A DNA stretch of 64,000 nucleotides from Boswellia sacra. Its lineage: Eukaryota; Streptophyta; Magnoliopsida; Sapindales; Burseraceae. The translations under genes were made by a program, and so were the position numbers. This document shows positions 22,925 through 34,914 of the stretch, piece by piece (positions within the stretch are counted from its first letter, which is position 1; each line of letters begins with the position of its first letter). Under the pieces are notes generated by a model. That model saw only the letters and a program-made list of their open reading frames with translations, was not told where the DNA came from and made no database searches. The stretch lies in the NCBI GenBank assembly GCA_013180625.2, contig SNVD02010013.1, positions 62,001 through 126,000 of the forward strand, written 5' to 3'.

Positions 22925-23100
22925 AAGTGGTACTGTTATCAGAATAAAATTTCGGACAGCATATCCGAGATGGAAACATGGCTTGTAATTTCAATTTGAA
23001 GTTTGTTATGTTTATGTGTGGTTTATGTGCGTCTTCCGTCAAACCTTGTATTATATTTCTGAGATCTATCTAATGAATAAAACTCTATTACGTATTTCAA
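22925..23100 (+). other. 3' UTR of the CYP76-like gene
   Basis: An AATAAA motif (about 23,076) lies 150 bases past the stop in T-rich sequence, a plausible polyadenylation signal. Confidence 0.45.
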
Positions 23101-23584
23101 GCTCATGTTTAGATCCTAAAGATTTAGTTAATGAATTTTAGCATTTCATATTAATTTTAAGTAATACCAAATGGAAGATGCAACTAATAATAACAATAAT
23201 ACTCGCAATATGATAATTGCTCAACAGAGGGAATTATAATGGATGTCTTTAAAACTGTTTTACATGGTTTCACCATTATTCTTCTGTAGAGAAAAGAGAG
23301 CAAACAAAATTTGTTACTTTCCAAAAGTGAAAGCTAACAAGCTAGTATTACACATTTCCAATATTTGGAAACAAATTTTTATTGGAATAGTCAATTCTTT
23401 TATAGATTTTTGACCTTACCTGCATCAATGTCCCCTCTGTGTGTGTATATATGTATGTATAATTCACCTTTTGTGGTATTGCCTTAGGAAACCATTATTA
23501 TTTGTTTTTTTTTTTAACAGAACCTTAGTTTCGTATATATTTGAATAACTTCTCTTGTATCCTTTAAACCCTAGTTAATTAGAA

Positions 23585-23655
23585 GGAGAACTGGGCCTTG
23601 CAGTGGTAAAGCCTGGTACGTTACTGGATTACCGAACGTTTTGATTTGAATGCAT
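23585..23655 (+). repeat. Possible degenerate tRNA-derived SINE head
   Basis: CTTGCAGTGGTAAAGCC resembles a pol III box A. About 35 bases later TTTTGATTTGAATGC weakly resembles box B. No tail or target duplication was found. Confidence 0.25.
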
Positions 23656-23659
23656 TAGC

Positions 23660-25000
23660 AAACAAATTTTATTAAATAAAAAATCAGCGCAAAAATGAAG
23701 CATTAGTTTTTATATTCGTTACATTACATAAGATACAACAGGCATGCATTGACAAGAGTTCATCCAGATAAATATAAACAAATAAATCTAGGGGATATTA
23801 AAAGTTAGATAAATTGATGTCACCTACCATTAATTAACTAGTTCATTAAAGTTGGAGAAGCAATCCAAAGTTTAATTAGTGTTAATGAGTAACACAGGAG
23901 CCAATCAAATAATTAAAGTCAACGTGCCGTGTCAAATTGGCCATTAAAAAAATTAATTTTAATTTATTTTATATCATTTCTTAAGCATTAATTTAGTTAT
24001 GTAGAAAATGACTTCTTCCTTATCTCATGTTTGTCTTATATTTTTATAAAGATATAACAAAGGTCAGTGATAGATTTAGAGGGCGATTATTTTTTGTCTG
24101 AAATCTGAATATGTCTGAATTAAACTAAAATCTGATCAGATCTAAACATAAAGATATGAATGATATATTTGTATTTCTATTTTAATATATTAATTGAAAT
24201 GTCTGAAAATTAATTATTTTACACATATATCACTATTTATATATATTATTTGTACTTGTGATTTTATTTTACATGGTAAAAGTATTTGCTACCTAAATTT
24301 GGTATGAATTTAATTTATTTAAATGTCTACGATCGGAAAGAAGTTATTTTTTTAAGAATTTGCCTTATAAATAAGCTAAATGACCATAAAATAATTTTAA
24401 AAATATATAGAGAATCATAATATAAAATTAGAAACAAATAATAATGTTCCAAAATTAAAATATTAGCCTATGTACAAATTGATCATAAATGAATTCTTAT
24501 AAGGGTATTTTAGAGAATTAAACAAGTAATAAATTGTTTAGACATTTGGATTTGGATAAAAGCTAAAGTTTTCAGCTTTTTTATTCAGATAAAAATGCCT
24601 TACATTAAGTCTTCAACTAGAAAAACAATCATCTTGAAAAAAATCAGAAGTTCAGATTTCAGACCAAAAAACAATTTGCATATGTCAAACAAAATAAAAT
24701 TTGTAGAACTTAAAGAATTTGATAAGATTATTGTTTCAAAACATTTGATAATGAGTGGAGATTGAAATGACATTAATATATATCCATTTAACTTTGCAAA
24801 TAATTACAATAAAAAGATTCCCAACAAGCATGCCATAGAGCATAAAAACAAAGAAAATTTTACATTGCTTAAAGTATCACATCTATCCCTCAAACACCAT
24901 TAAAGCAAAGATTACAAGCAAGCTAATCCCTCATTCTTCCACTCATTCTGAGCAAGAAAGAATCCTAATAATAATAATAAAGAGGTTATAAACTACAGTC
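23660..25000. other. AT-rich spacer
   Basis: Very AT-rich; no gene, LTR or inverted-repeat ends recognised. Confidence 0.45.
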
Positions 25001-25069
25001 TATGCAGTAGTCTCATTTGTGATTAAGAGAGGCTTGAAGACTCTTACTCAAGAAGCAATCTTTTTATGA
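25001..25069 (+). pseudogene. Remnant of a CNL coiled-coil start
   Basis: A 22-codon stretch (AVVSFVIKRGLKTLTQEAIFL, then TGA) aligns with residues 3-24 of the CNL gene at 54,167 and with both CNL pseudogenes at 34,417 and 41,904. Homology stops at the TGA. It lies about 80 bases left of a retrotransposon LTR, so the rest of the gene may have been lost through that insertion. Confidence 0.6.
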
Positions 25070-25150
25070 GTACTAAAAAATAAAGATTTTTATATTTAAT
25101 GCATTTTTTAGGAATAAATATTTTTTAGAATTATCTTTGGCATTTATTTG

Positions 25151-25909
25151 TGAAAATTTGACTTCTAGAAATTCATGGTTAAGGCAAAGGTTGATTCGCA
25201 TGTAAAGCAAGTTAAAATTGCAGCTTAAGTTTTTGAAGATGCAACACCATTTCTTATTAGCAAAGGAAAGGAGGACAAAAAGCTGAAATTATAACTCGAG
25301 TATTGTGAGGTTGCGACATGAAAATCTTTTTCGCGAAGTTGCAGCATGAGAAAAGTGAAGTCGTGACTGGGATGTCCTATGAACAATAACTATGATGATG
25401 CTCCAACATAGAAAAGTTAAGTCGTAAATTGAACGTGCAATGAACAGTAACATGACAGCGTCGTAGCATAGAAAAGTTATGCTACAATTGGGACGCTGAT
25501 GTGGAATTTTAACTTATTTTTAGGATATAAATAAGGCACTTTAAGGTTTATTTTATATCTTGATGTTGTTGCATTAATTTCTTGAGGGTTAACCATCACT
25601 CTAGAGGGGAGCAATCAAACTTGTAATAGTGTGAACAACAAGGGACAAAGAATAGGTTAGAGATTTCTGATATGGGATTCTTTCTAGCTTATTTGTTCTC
25701 ATGATTTGCCTTATAATTGTTGATTGTGACATAATGAAATCTGCTGCTACACTCCTATACATGGACATAGGTCGAGTTTGACCGAACAATGTAGATTCCT
25801 GTGTCTTGATTTATTGTTTTCTTTAGAACTTATATGTGTGCTATTTGTTGCTTGTGAAGTTTGGTCTTTGGATTTTGTGGATCTTTTATTTTCTTCAATT
25901 ATCCTTACA
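25151..25909 (+). repeat. 5' LTR of the decayed copia element
   Basis: Begins TGAAAATTTGACTTCTAG and matches 31,219 onward. It contains a degenerate repeated segment (AACATAGAAAAGTTAAG / AGCATAGAAAAGTTATG and related words, 25,330-25,480). The right edge is inferred from a CTTACA end, since the primer site is too decayed to recognise. Confidence 0.6.
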
Positions 25910-25938
25910 AGTAGTGAGATGTGCATGGATTATTGAAG

Positions 25939-28900
25939 ATGGCTTCAACCAAGTTTGAGATGCAACAGTTCAATGCAAAGGAGACTTTGGGATTTGGTGA
26001 CAGAGGATAAAAGCAATTTTGGTTTAACAAAAGGTTGCTCAAGCAATTCAAGGTGAGAAGAACCTTCCTAGCACCATGTCAAAAATGGAGAAGACAAAGA
26101 TGCTCGAAATGGCATATAGTACTATGATCTTGTATCCTAATCACAATGGTTTTGAGGAAGTGCAATAAGGTGACAGTTGCAGTGGATTTATGGTTGAAAG
26201 TGGAGAGTCTTTATATGACAAAATCTCTCTCAAACCAAATTTATTTAAAGGTTAAATTTTTTAGATTCAAGATGCAAGATGATAAGAGTCTTGATGAGAA
26301 TCTTGATGAATTGATAAGCTAGTTATTGAATTGGGGAACATTAGAGAGAAGATAAATGATGAAGAGTAGGTGGTCATATTGTTAAACTCATTACCTTTAA
26401 CCTACAATCAACTTCGGGATACCATTAAAAATGATAGAGATACTATGTTCCTTGATGAATTGGAACTGGTTATTAGGTCTAATGAATTGGAATTAAGGGC
26501 AAGGAAGAAGGCAAGTAGTAGTAGTGAGGCTCTAAACGTTTGAGGTAGAACTGAGAAGAGAGAAAATAATAATAACAAAGGAAAGTCAAGATCCTAATTA
26601 GGAAGGAGAATCAGGTGTTATCAATGCAACAAAGAGGGCCATATTAAAATGGAGTGTTCTAATAGAAAGAAGAAGTCAAATGATAAGCAAGAAACTAGAG
26701 ATGTGTCAATGGTATTGGATGGCTATGATTCGGCAAAGCCACTGGTACATTTAGCACGCGATACAAAAAAGGAATGGATTTTAGACTTTGGATACTCATT
26801 TCACATGAGTCCAAATTATGACTGGTTTCAGACGTTTGAGGAGATTAATGGAGGATCTTTCTTAATTAGGAATAATAGAGCTTGTAAGCTTAAGGGAATC
26901 AGATTGGTCAAGGTGTAAATATTTGATAGGTGTGATAAAGTGCTATAGAATGTAAGGTATTTTTCAGAGCTTAGGCAAAATTTGATTTCTCTTAGCATGC
27001 TTGATTTTATTGGTTGTTTTATTAAAAATGAAAAAGGGAGTGACAAAAATTGTTAAAGGTTCAATAATTATGACAGGTACTCTTTACCTGGCACAAAAGA
27101 AATTGGAATTATGGCGACTGTCTCAACAGGCAGTCATATGTTTCAACAGAGTGTAACAGAATTGGCATAACAGGTTGAGGCATGTGAGTGAGAACGGTCT
27201 AGATGAGTTGAGTAAGAGAGGGCTGCTGAGGAAAGAAAAACTCAGGAATTTAGAGTTTTGGCAACATTGTATGCATGGTAAAAGTCACAAAGTGAAGTTC
27301 AGCAAGTTGGTGCATACAATACAAAATGTTCTAAACTACGTACATGTAGATCTTTGGGATGTTGCTCGCATTCAATCCCATGATGAAGGTAAATATTTTC
27401 CATCTTTGGTTGATGACTATTATAAGAAGTTGTGGGTGTATATATGTTTTTGAAGAGTAAGGATGGGGCATTTGAGAAGTTCAAAGAGTAGAGAGTCATG
27501 GTTAAAATCAGACAGCGAGGAAATTAAAGAATTTTAGAACGGATGACGGCTTGGAGTTTTGTTCTAAATGGTTTGATTAATACTACAAAAAAAGAAGAAA
27601 TTAGAAGACATAAAATAGTTAAGGGTATTCCTCAACAAAATGCCTAGGTAAATAGGATAAATAAGACTATCATGGAGAGAGTGACTTGTATGCTTTCAGC
27701 AACAGGTTTACCAAGATCTTTCTAGGCTGAAGCTATGATAATAGCTAGCATTTGATTAACATTTGGCCTTCCATAACAATTGGCTTGAAAACTCCTCAAA
27801 AAGTATGGTTTTGGCAAACTTGTAGATTATTCCAATCTGAAAGCGTTTAGGTGTATAGCTTATGCCCATATAAGACAGGACATCCTACAACCTAGGGCAT
27901 TATAGTGTATATTTCTTAGCTATATGAAGGGAGTCAAGGTGTACAAGCTATGGTGTCTTGAAGATAGTCATAAAAAGACCAAAATTAGTTATGATGTGGT
28001 GTTCAATGAAGAAGAATTTTATGGTTTAAAGTTTGATGGTGCACTTTAGGAAGGCGAATCAAACGAGATTTACAATTTTGATATTGAAGTAGAGCTTACA
28101 CCTATGGAATCGTGACAAGTAATTGATTCAAGAACATCAACTCAATTTCAAGAAGAGGCTTTATCTCAAAAACACTAGGAATAAAGGTGTGATCATTATC
28201 AATTGGCAAGGGACAGGCAAGAAAGGGTTATAAAACCTCTTCAGAAGCATGGTTGTTAAGAGTTAGCAGTTATTGCTCTTACAGCTGCTAGTGAATCCTT
28301 GAATCATGAATTAGAAAGTTATCAGCAAGCAATAAGCAGTGATGACAGTGAAATATGGCAGAAAGCTAGCCATGGAAAAGGAGATTGAATTCCTATACAA
28401 GAACAAGACTTGGGTTTTGGTAGAGAGACCAAAAGATAAGAAGCTTGTAGACTAAAAGTGGATCTACAAGAAGAAAGAAGTTATACCTGGGGTGGAGAAT
28501 TGTGGTAAAAGGCTGGGTTACTTGCTAGAGGCTTTGCATAAAGGTATAGAGAGGATTATGCAAAGACATTCTCTCCGGTGGTGAAGCATAGTACAATTCA
28601 GATTTTGCTGGCAATGGTGATGCATTTTGACATGGAGCTCAAGCATATGCATGTCAAAATGGCATTTCTTCATGGTGAACTAAAGGAGACTATTTTCATG
28701 AAACAACAAGAAGGCTTTAAGAACAAAAGCAAGGGACATCAAGTTTATCTGTTAAAGAAATCATTATATGATTTGAAGTAGTCTCCTAGGCAGTGGTATA
28801 ATTGCTTTGATTATTTCATGATCCATAATGACTTTCAGAGAAGCCAATTTGATAGTTGTGTTTGCCTTAAAAGAAATCTAGGTGCTAGTAATGTATTTCT

Positions 28901-29770
28901 TCTTTTATATGTTAATGACATGTTACTGGCAAGTCGTGACAAGACTACAGTTGAAGAGTTGAAGGAATAGTTGAGTAGAAGGTTTGAGACGAAAGGCTTG
29001 GGACTTGCTCAAAGAATGCGTGGGAAGACATTGAAGCTCACTCAAAAGGGCTATGTTAATAAGGTTTTAGAGAGGTTTAGCATTAGTTGAGGAGAACATG
29101 TTAGTACTTCATTGGTGTAACACTTTAAAATGACAGCAAAGAACTCACCAAAGACTGATGAGGAAATCAAGTTCATGAAGGGAATAGTATATGCTAGTAC
29201 GGTTGGGAGCATTATGCATGTTATGGTATGTAGCAGGTTGGACTTGGCCTATGCTGGTAAGTAGATTTATGTCAAATCTTAGAAAAGAACATTGGAATGC
29301 AGTTAAATGGGTGTTAAGGTATTTGAAGGGGTCTACTGATGTTGGGATTCTCTATAAAGGTGTAGCAATTAGAGAATTAGGTGTTATAGTGGGTTATGTT
29401 GATTCTGATTATGTAAGAAGTATGGATACAATGAAATTCTTAACATGATATGTTTTCACCGTGTTCGATGAAATAATAAGCTAGCAAGCTTGTCTTCAGT
29501 CTATAGTAGCTCTATCCTTTGATGGAAGCTGAATATGTAGCTATCATGGAAAGCTGTGAAAGAAGCTTTGAGGGTAAAGGGGATGATTGGTGAGCTTAGG
29601 TTAGTGCAGAAGATGTTGACAATTTATTGTGATAATGAGAGTGCAATTTACTTGACAAGGAATACTATGTTACATGAGAGAACGAAGCATATAGATGTTG
29701 AGTTTCATTTCCTGAGAGAAGTGGTGTCAAAGAGTGAAGTTGTGGTTGAGAAGATTCATACAAATGATAA
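25939..29770 (+). pseudogene. gag-pol of the decayed copia element
   Basis: An ATG at 25,939 (MASTKFEMQQFN) starts gag. Recognisable parts: zinc knuckle CYQCNKEGHIKMEC (about 26,620), protease relic WILDFGYSFHMSP (26,780), integrase zinc/core relics (HGKSHKVKF, NYVHVDLWD, 27,270-27,350), RT segments (MAFLHGELKETIFM, 28,660; LYVNDMLLAS, 28,910, where the usual first Asp of YVDD is Asn), and RNase H (YCDNESAIYLTRN...HERTKHIDVEFHFLRE, 29,630-29,720). Stops and frame changes are scattered throughout. RNase H continues at 31,091 after an insertion. The MCPHRD/MSPNYD protease context resembles the element at 37,682-40,260. Confidence 0.8.
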
Positions 29771-29774
29771 CTAG

Positions 29775-31089
29775 TGCTTAAAATCAAAAGTATACGATAT
29801 TGTAGACAAATAATAAAATTAGAGTACAAGTATTATCCCAAAAGAACTGTTGCACTAAATACCGAAATTGTATTAACCTCTATTTGATTAAACTAATTAT
29901 AAAAGAGAATTGAGTTTTTGGGAAGATTAAGTAAAACTTGATTAAACTAAAATTAACACTACGAACACTCACAAAAAAAAAATTGATAGAAGAATTTAAT
30001 AATTAAAAATCTAGGGATCCACTTTCACCAGAATTAATCACTTCAACTTCTCTGATTCAACTAACCAATATTTATTCCTATAATTGCCAATCGATTTCAC
30101 TAATTTGATTATTATTCTTTCTCAAGAAATAATAATATATATTAATAGATTAGAACATCTCTATCTCATCTAACTCACTATTAATACCCATTAAGCACAA
30201 GAAATCATACAAGATTGCACAAATCACATTCATATCTCTATCTCACATGATTTTTGGCAAGATCATTAAGGACTAATGTGAACATCACTTCTCAATCTCA
30301 ATCCACATCTCAATTTATGCAATAATTGGCATGAAAATCACAAGCATTAAGCATATAATTAAATTGCTCAACAATATTGGAATGAACATCAATAAACTAA
30401 AATCAAGAGAAATTGAACATCAAAATACAACTACATCTTCACCCTAGAAAAAGGAAATTAATTCATATTATAAAGAAACACAAGACTAAACATGTTTTTA
30501 AACAAAAGTGAAAAGAGGGATAGAAAACTAGCTATGGAGAATTGAATCCTTAATGGTGAAGATGATAATCGTTTGATTTTGCCTTCCCTCTCCAAGAAAT
30601 CCTCTCCAAGTCCAAGTCACTAGTAGCATGTCTTCTTCCCAAATTTCTTCTTCCTTCTCTGTTCAATGCCCCCTCAACTTGAATGAACTTCCCCTTTTCT
30701 TCCCAATCCTAGCAGACAAAAAAGAAAGACACTCGTTTCTCTTCCTTTCTTTTTTTTTTTTTCCTTGGGATACCACATGTGGACCATCTTCTATTAATTC
30801 CCCCAATTTAATGAATCCTTCACATGAGTGCTCCGCTAAAAGTGCAGATGCTCAAAATTAATAGTCATATCCACCTCATTTTTCTTCACAAGCCATCTGA
30901 AATTACCTTTCCATATGAGATACATCATTATAGAATTTTGTCTTTATTTAATTGGGTTTACAATCTTGAAATTCCTTTAGGTACAACTTATACACACTTA
31001 GACAAAATTCATAAATGACACACAAAAGGGGAAACATAAAACTCAAGACAAAAGATGAAAATAATGTGTGAAATTTAGACTTATCAAAC
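29775..31089. mobile_element. 1.3-kb insertion in the RNase H coding region, type unknown
   Basis: Copia RNase H coding stops after HTNDN at 29,770 and resumes at 31,091 (LANMSTKALASVKFKHCL). The foreign segment is bordered by CTAG on both sides (29,771-29,774; 31,090-31,093), either a 4-bp target duplication or coincidence. It has AT-rich content, no convincing ORF, and no TG...CA or hAT/CACTA ends. On the minus strand its 3' end reads GCACTAG|TT, which superficially resembles a Helitron terminus (CTAG before T), but the 5' end does not begin TC. Confidence 0.6.
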
Positions 31090-31090
31090 C

Positions 31091-31385
31091 TAGCTAATAT
31101 GTCGACAAAGGCATTGGCAAGTGTCAAGTTCAAGCATTGCTTGAGCTTGATTAATGTCCTAAGCAACCAAGCCGAGATGGAGAGGCAGTAGTGAACAATG
31201 AATTCAAAGCCAAGGTTATGAAAACTTGACTTCTAGACATTCGTTGTTAAGGCAAAGGTTGATTCTCACGTAAAGCAAGTTGAAGTTGTAACTTAAATTT
31301 ATGAAGTTACAACACCATTTCTTATCAGCAAAGGAAAGGTAGACAGAAAGTTAAAGTTGCAAGTCGAGTATTATGAGGCATGCTT
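31091..31385 (+). pseudogene. RNase H tail and truncated 3' LTR of the decayed copia element
   Basis: The pol tail (SVKFKHCLSLINVL) is followed by the 3' LTR from 31,219 (TGAAAACTTGACTTCTAG). Similarity to the 5' LTR ends about 31,385. Confidence 0.7.
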
Positions 31386-31450
31386 TAGAGTAACTTTAAG
31401 AAATAAATTAAATTAATTAAATTAAAATTATGTAATTTTATGCGTATGTT

Positions 31451-31487
<37 letters not shown>
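31451..31487 (+). repeat. (GT)n microsatellite
   Basis: About 18 uninterrupted GT units. Confidence 0.95.
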
Positions 31488-31489
<2 letters not shown>

Positions 31490-31589
31490 ACTCAATGGCT
31501 AGATTTAATTGGTGAAATCATACTACCTCATAATCTTAATTTTATTTTTAACTCTATTAATAGGTTGAAACTTATTGTCAATTTCACAC

Positions 31590-31930
31590 AAAACTTTGTT
31601 GAGTTGTACCAAATTGAATAATTATAAAAGGAGGTCTCGGATTTATAAACAGATCATTGATCTCTCCATCCAGTAAACTAGCTTTTTAAGCTGGACACCT
31701 AGTTATTCAACTTTAGTATCATGAGTCAAACCAAAAACTCTCTAGAAATTGTTGTGTCACGTCTTGGGCTTATAAATTGTGTCTTGTTTGAAGGAGGATT
31801 ATTGAGTTACACCTTGGGTTTATTAATTTTGTCTTGTTTGAGGGAGATTGTTGAGTTTGTAAAAAGGATCGTTTCCTTTAGTCAATAGGCTAGTCTTTTA
31901 GGTTTGATACTTGGTTCCTCAACAATATTC
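31590..31930 (+). repeat. LTR-like relic
   Basis: Contains two internally similar segments (CTTGGGCTTATAAATTGTGTCTTGTTTGA and CTTGGGTTTATTAATTTTGTCTTGTTTGA-type, at about 31,767 and 31,815) and GAGGGAGATTGTTGAG, which looks like a copia purine tract plus LTR start. Degenerate, with no partner LTR found. Confidence 0.3.
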
Positions 31931-32233
31931 ACACAGTTCACAATGACTTAATAAAAGTGAATACAACTTTTGAATGCAGGGAAGTTAGAACTAAAATTTG
32001 AATATAAATTCAGGCTTCAAAATTTTTCATATGAAAGATGAATTTACTGTGTATAATCAGTTTGGCTTGTTTCAATTAATGATGTAGGAATGAATGAAAT
32101 CTACATATCATAGCATTGTGTTCTCTTTCAGCCACAACAGTAAGACATGCTTATTATCTCTTACAAATTAGCAAGCATGAGGCTCAAAAATACATAGAAT
32201 TCTGAAGGATTTTGACTACATTCATTCCATCTT

Positions 32234-32400
32234 GGAGTAGATTCCCATTTGCAGTAGATGAATTTCTAGTGTCGGATCAGGAGACTTGGTAAGACAACAT
32301 TTGTCAAAGCTATTTAATACTACAGTAGTTGATCAACTCGAAGATTGTTATTTTCTTGCAAATTTTAAGAGAAATCTTAAAGCAACCGCATGGCTTATTT
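32234..32400 (+). pseudogene. TIR-NB-LRR type NB-ARC scrap
   Basis: In one frame GVDSHLQ (interrupted by stops) precedes LGKTTFVKA at 32,285, a P-loop. After a frameshift NTTVVDQLEDCYFLANFKR follows. GVDS before the P-loop and FLAN after it are typical of TIR-type NB-ARC domains rather than the CNL type found elsewhere in this window. Fragment only, with no TIR or LRR nearby. The family call is an inference from short motifs. Confidence 0.45.
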
Positions 32401-32813
32401 CAAGTTCCTAAAAAGACACTTCTTTTCAAGGAGATAAACAAATTAAAGCTGTCCGGATATTCATTGAGTAAAAATTTGGATGCGAAGTTGGTTCCGTGCT
32501 AAAATTTGAGTACTTATTTACATTATCTTTGAGATAGAAAATAAATTAATAAATAAATTATAGCCTATATACTAAGAGCAGGGCAACTTTAATTTAATTT
32601 GTACGTAACTGAACCATTTTCTATTAACAAAATTTAGTACCCCGTTAGATGTCATGGGTAGTTTTTGATTAGATAAGGGTATATCTAATAACTTTTTGAA
32701 ATTAAAGGGATAGTGGATGATAAATTCAAAAGCTTGATTTCCATTAATATGAGTTCGCAAAAGGAAAGGGGTAGTTTTAAAATGTTCACCAATGGATAGA
32801 AAACTGTAGAAAC
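32401..32813. other. Spacer left of the duplicated block
   Basis: No feature recognised. The homology shared with 40,261 onward begins at 32,814. Confidence 0.4.
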
Positions 32814-34416
32814 ATAACTCAACTTGTGTAGGACAAAGAAAAGGATTGTGTAGGTGTGCAAGAGATACAGTGGCAGACCTTTGTAGGCAGAGACTTTACA
32901 CAGGAGCACAACTTTATCGCACAGGTGCGCAAGGTACACTGCACAAGTGCGTGACAGAGGGTTTGGAAACATGCTGAGATAGAAACTTTGCACAGGCATG
33001 CAAATTCGAATTTTCTATTTTAAATGTACACATGGCACTTGGTCGTTGACTTTCACATTTTATTTCTCGGAATATATAAACACATGCTTATCATTGTAGG
33101 TGGAGGTGAAGAGGACTAGAAAGTAAGAAAGAGTTTAGAGAAAATGAGGGTTTCTCGGGTGATAAGATAATCTATAATCTACTATATTCATTCTAGTAAA
33201 TCTTTTATTATATTGTTGATTTTACTGTAGTGTATTACTCATCACTAATAACTAGACGTAGAATCACTCTTGTGGTATGAACCGATATAAAATCCCTTTT
33301 GTTCTTGGTTGTTTTTCTTGTTATTTAGTTGGTTGTGTGCTTAGTACTCCTAAATTATTTTTGTATTAGCTACTTACAAGTGAGTGCGTGTACCTATCAT
33401 TCCTCGCAACAAAAAGATTGGCTGAAATTAATAGAACATCGAACAGTTGTCCGTAACATGCAATTATTAGCACCAAAACTCAAAAGAAAAGTACTTTAAT
33501 CACGCTCCTTCTTCCCCAACGTCTGCGCCTGTAGTCCAACCACCACCCTCCGCCATCGTCAACTCAATCACTGGTGAGTATACACTGACGTGTACTCTTT
33601 TAATATATTTCTTCAACTCAAATTTTATTTTTCTAAACGAAAGTAGTTAATTTATTATTTTTGTATTACTTGAAATTATTTTAATTATACTACTGCATGT
33701 GATACAATTATATCAATATTTTACCTTTAAAAATAACTAGAAAATATAATACGCCAAGAAAATTTAAACCCCTAAAGCCCAACATACCACCCCAATCAAC
33801 TCTCAAAGCTCTTACAATTTCCTCCACTAAACAAATAAAAATCAAATTAAAATTAAAAAAAAAAATCCAAAACCAGAAGGCAGTTCAGGGTGATTAGGAA
33901 ATTTTATAGATTTCTTTGTTCTTAATTTGTTATTTGACATTCTAGTAGATGTTTGAAAGGTTTCACTTCCTAGAAACTGGAAATATGGATTCTCAAACTT
34001 AAGATTATTATTTGCATTCTATATTGCTTGAAAAATTTAGTTTATTCTTTTAGTTATGGGAATTTTTATCAAGATCCACACCCTATATAAATATATATGA
34101 GGTTGATTTTATAAAATTTAAATAAAAAATTCTTTAACTATTTTCAATATTACTTTTATATATATATATATATATATTATTTTGGAGCATTTATATATAA
34201 AAGATAACAAGTTTAAAAGTTAGCCCATAGCAGAAGACATGATTCGGCTGTTGCTGTAAGTAGCGACTGGTCAGGTTAGTACCAATTTTTTAAATTAAGC
34301 TTTAAATGTTTTATCAAGAATTGATCAGTTGAGAAGGTATGGTACGTGTTGGTTGTGCAGTCACTATTCTGCATGTTGCATGATTTCATTCTACCTTATT
34401 TTTATTTCTCTTTTGG

Positions 34417-34725
34417 GTTGATGCGGTAGTCTCATTTGCGATTGAGAGGATTGGAGACTATCTTACCAAGAAAGCAATCTTCTTACAAGAAGTGAAAGAT
34501 GAGGTGAAAATGAAATCACTGAAGAAAGATTTACACCGTGGGAGGACTACAACTTGTCGAATGCATGATCTTTTGAGGGATCTATCAATTCAAAGCTCAA
34601 AAGAGCTCAAATTTATTGACATTTATGACAAAATTGAAAAGTCATCTTATTCCTCGATATCATGCCGAAGACAAGCTGCTGTTTACCCCTTTAAGGGAGA
34701 ACTACTTTTGGCTTCAAAAGGATAA
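34417..34725 (+). pseudogene. CNL pseudogene lacking NB-ARC, copy 1
   Basis: The open frame reads VDAVVSFAIERIGDY...VKMKSLKKDL and then runs directly into HRGRTTTCRMHDLLRDLSIQ...DIYDKIEKSS. Compared with the CNL at 54,167 this joins codon 38 (coiled coil) to codon 489 (end of the winged helix, MHD region). About 450 codons, the whole nucleotide-binding domain, are gone without breaking the frame. The start ATG is TGG here. A stop follows 77 codons after VKDEV, and no LRR is left. The identical junction occurs in copy 2, so the deletion predates the duplication. Confidence 0.85.
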
Positions 34726-34909
34726 AATGCTATTTCGTTCTCTTCTGTTCTTCATGTTAAAATTTGACACACTCTTATACCACTTTATTAGAAAACAATT
34801 ACTCAATCAAAACTTTATTAGAGAACAATTACTCAACCAAAATAAATCAAACAACAGAAGAATATAATAAAGAAAAAGATATTGACTTTTGAACTCTACT
34901 CAACTTTTT

Positions 34910-34914
34910 TATTG
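34910..34914 (+). other. Site of a 473-bp presence/absence difference
   Basis: TATTG here corresponds to the two TATTG copies that flank 42,401-42,868 in the other duplicate. Confidence 0.8.

Larger units (their letters stand above)
25151..31385 (+). mobile_element. Decayed Ty1/copia element with truncated 3' LTR
   Basis: The 5' LTR is about 25,151-25,909 (TG...CA). The matching 3' LTR starts at 31,219 but homology ends near 31,385, so only about 165 bases remain. Internal gag-pol is in copia order and heavily broken, and the RNase H region is split by a 1.3-kb insertion. No target duplication found. Confidence 0.75.

Noticed and set aside
32685..32999. Minus-strand frame also seen at 40,211-40,447
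   Set aside because: Conserved between the copies only because the DNA is duplicated. It crosses the duplication edges and shows no protein family features.
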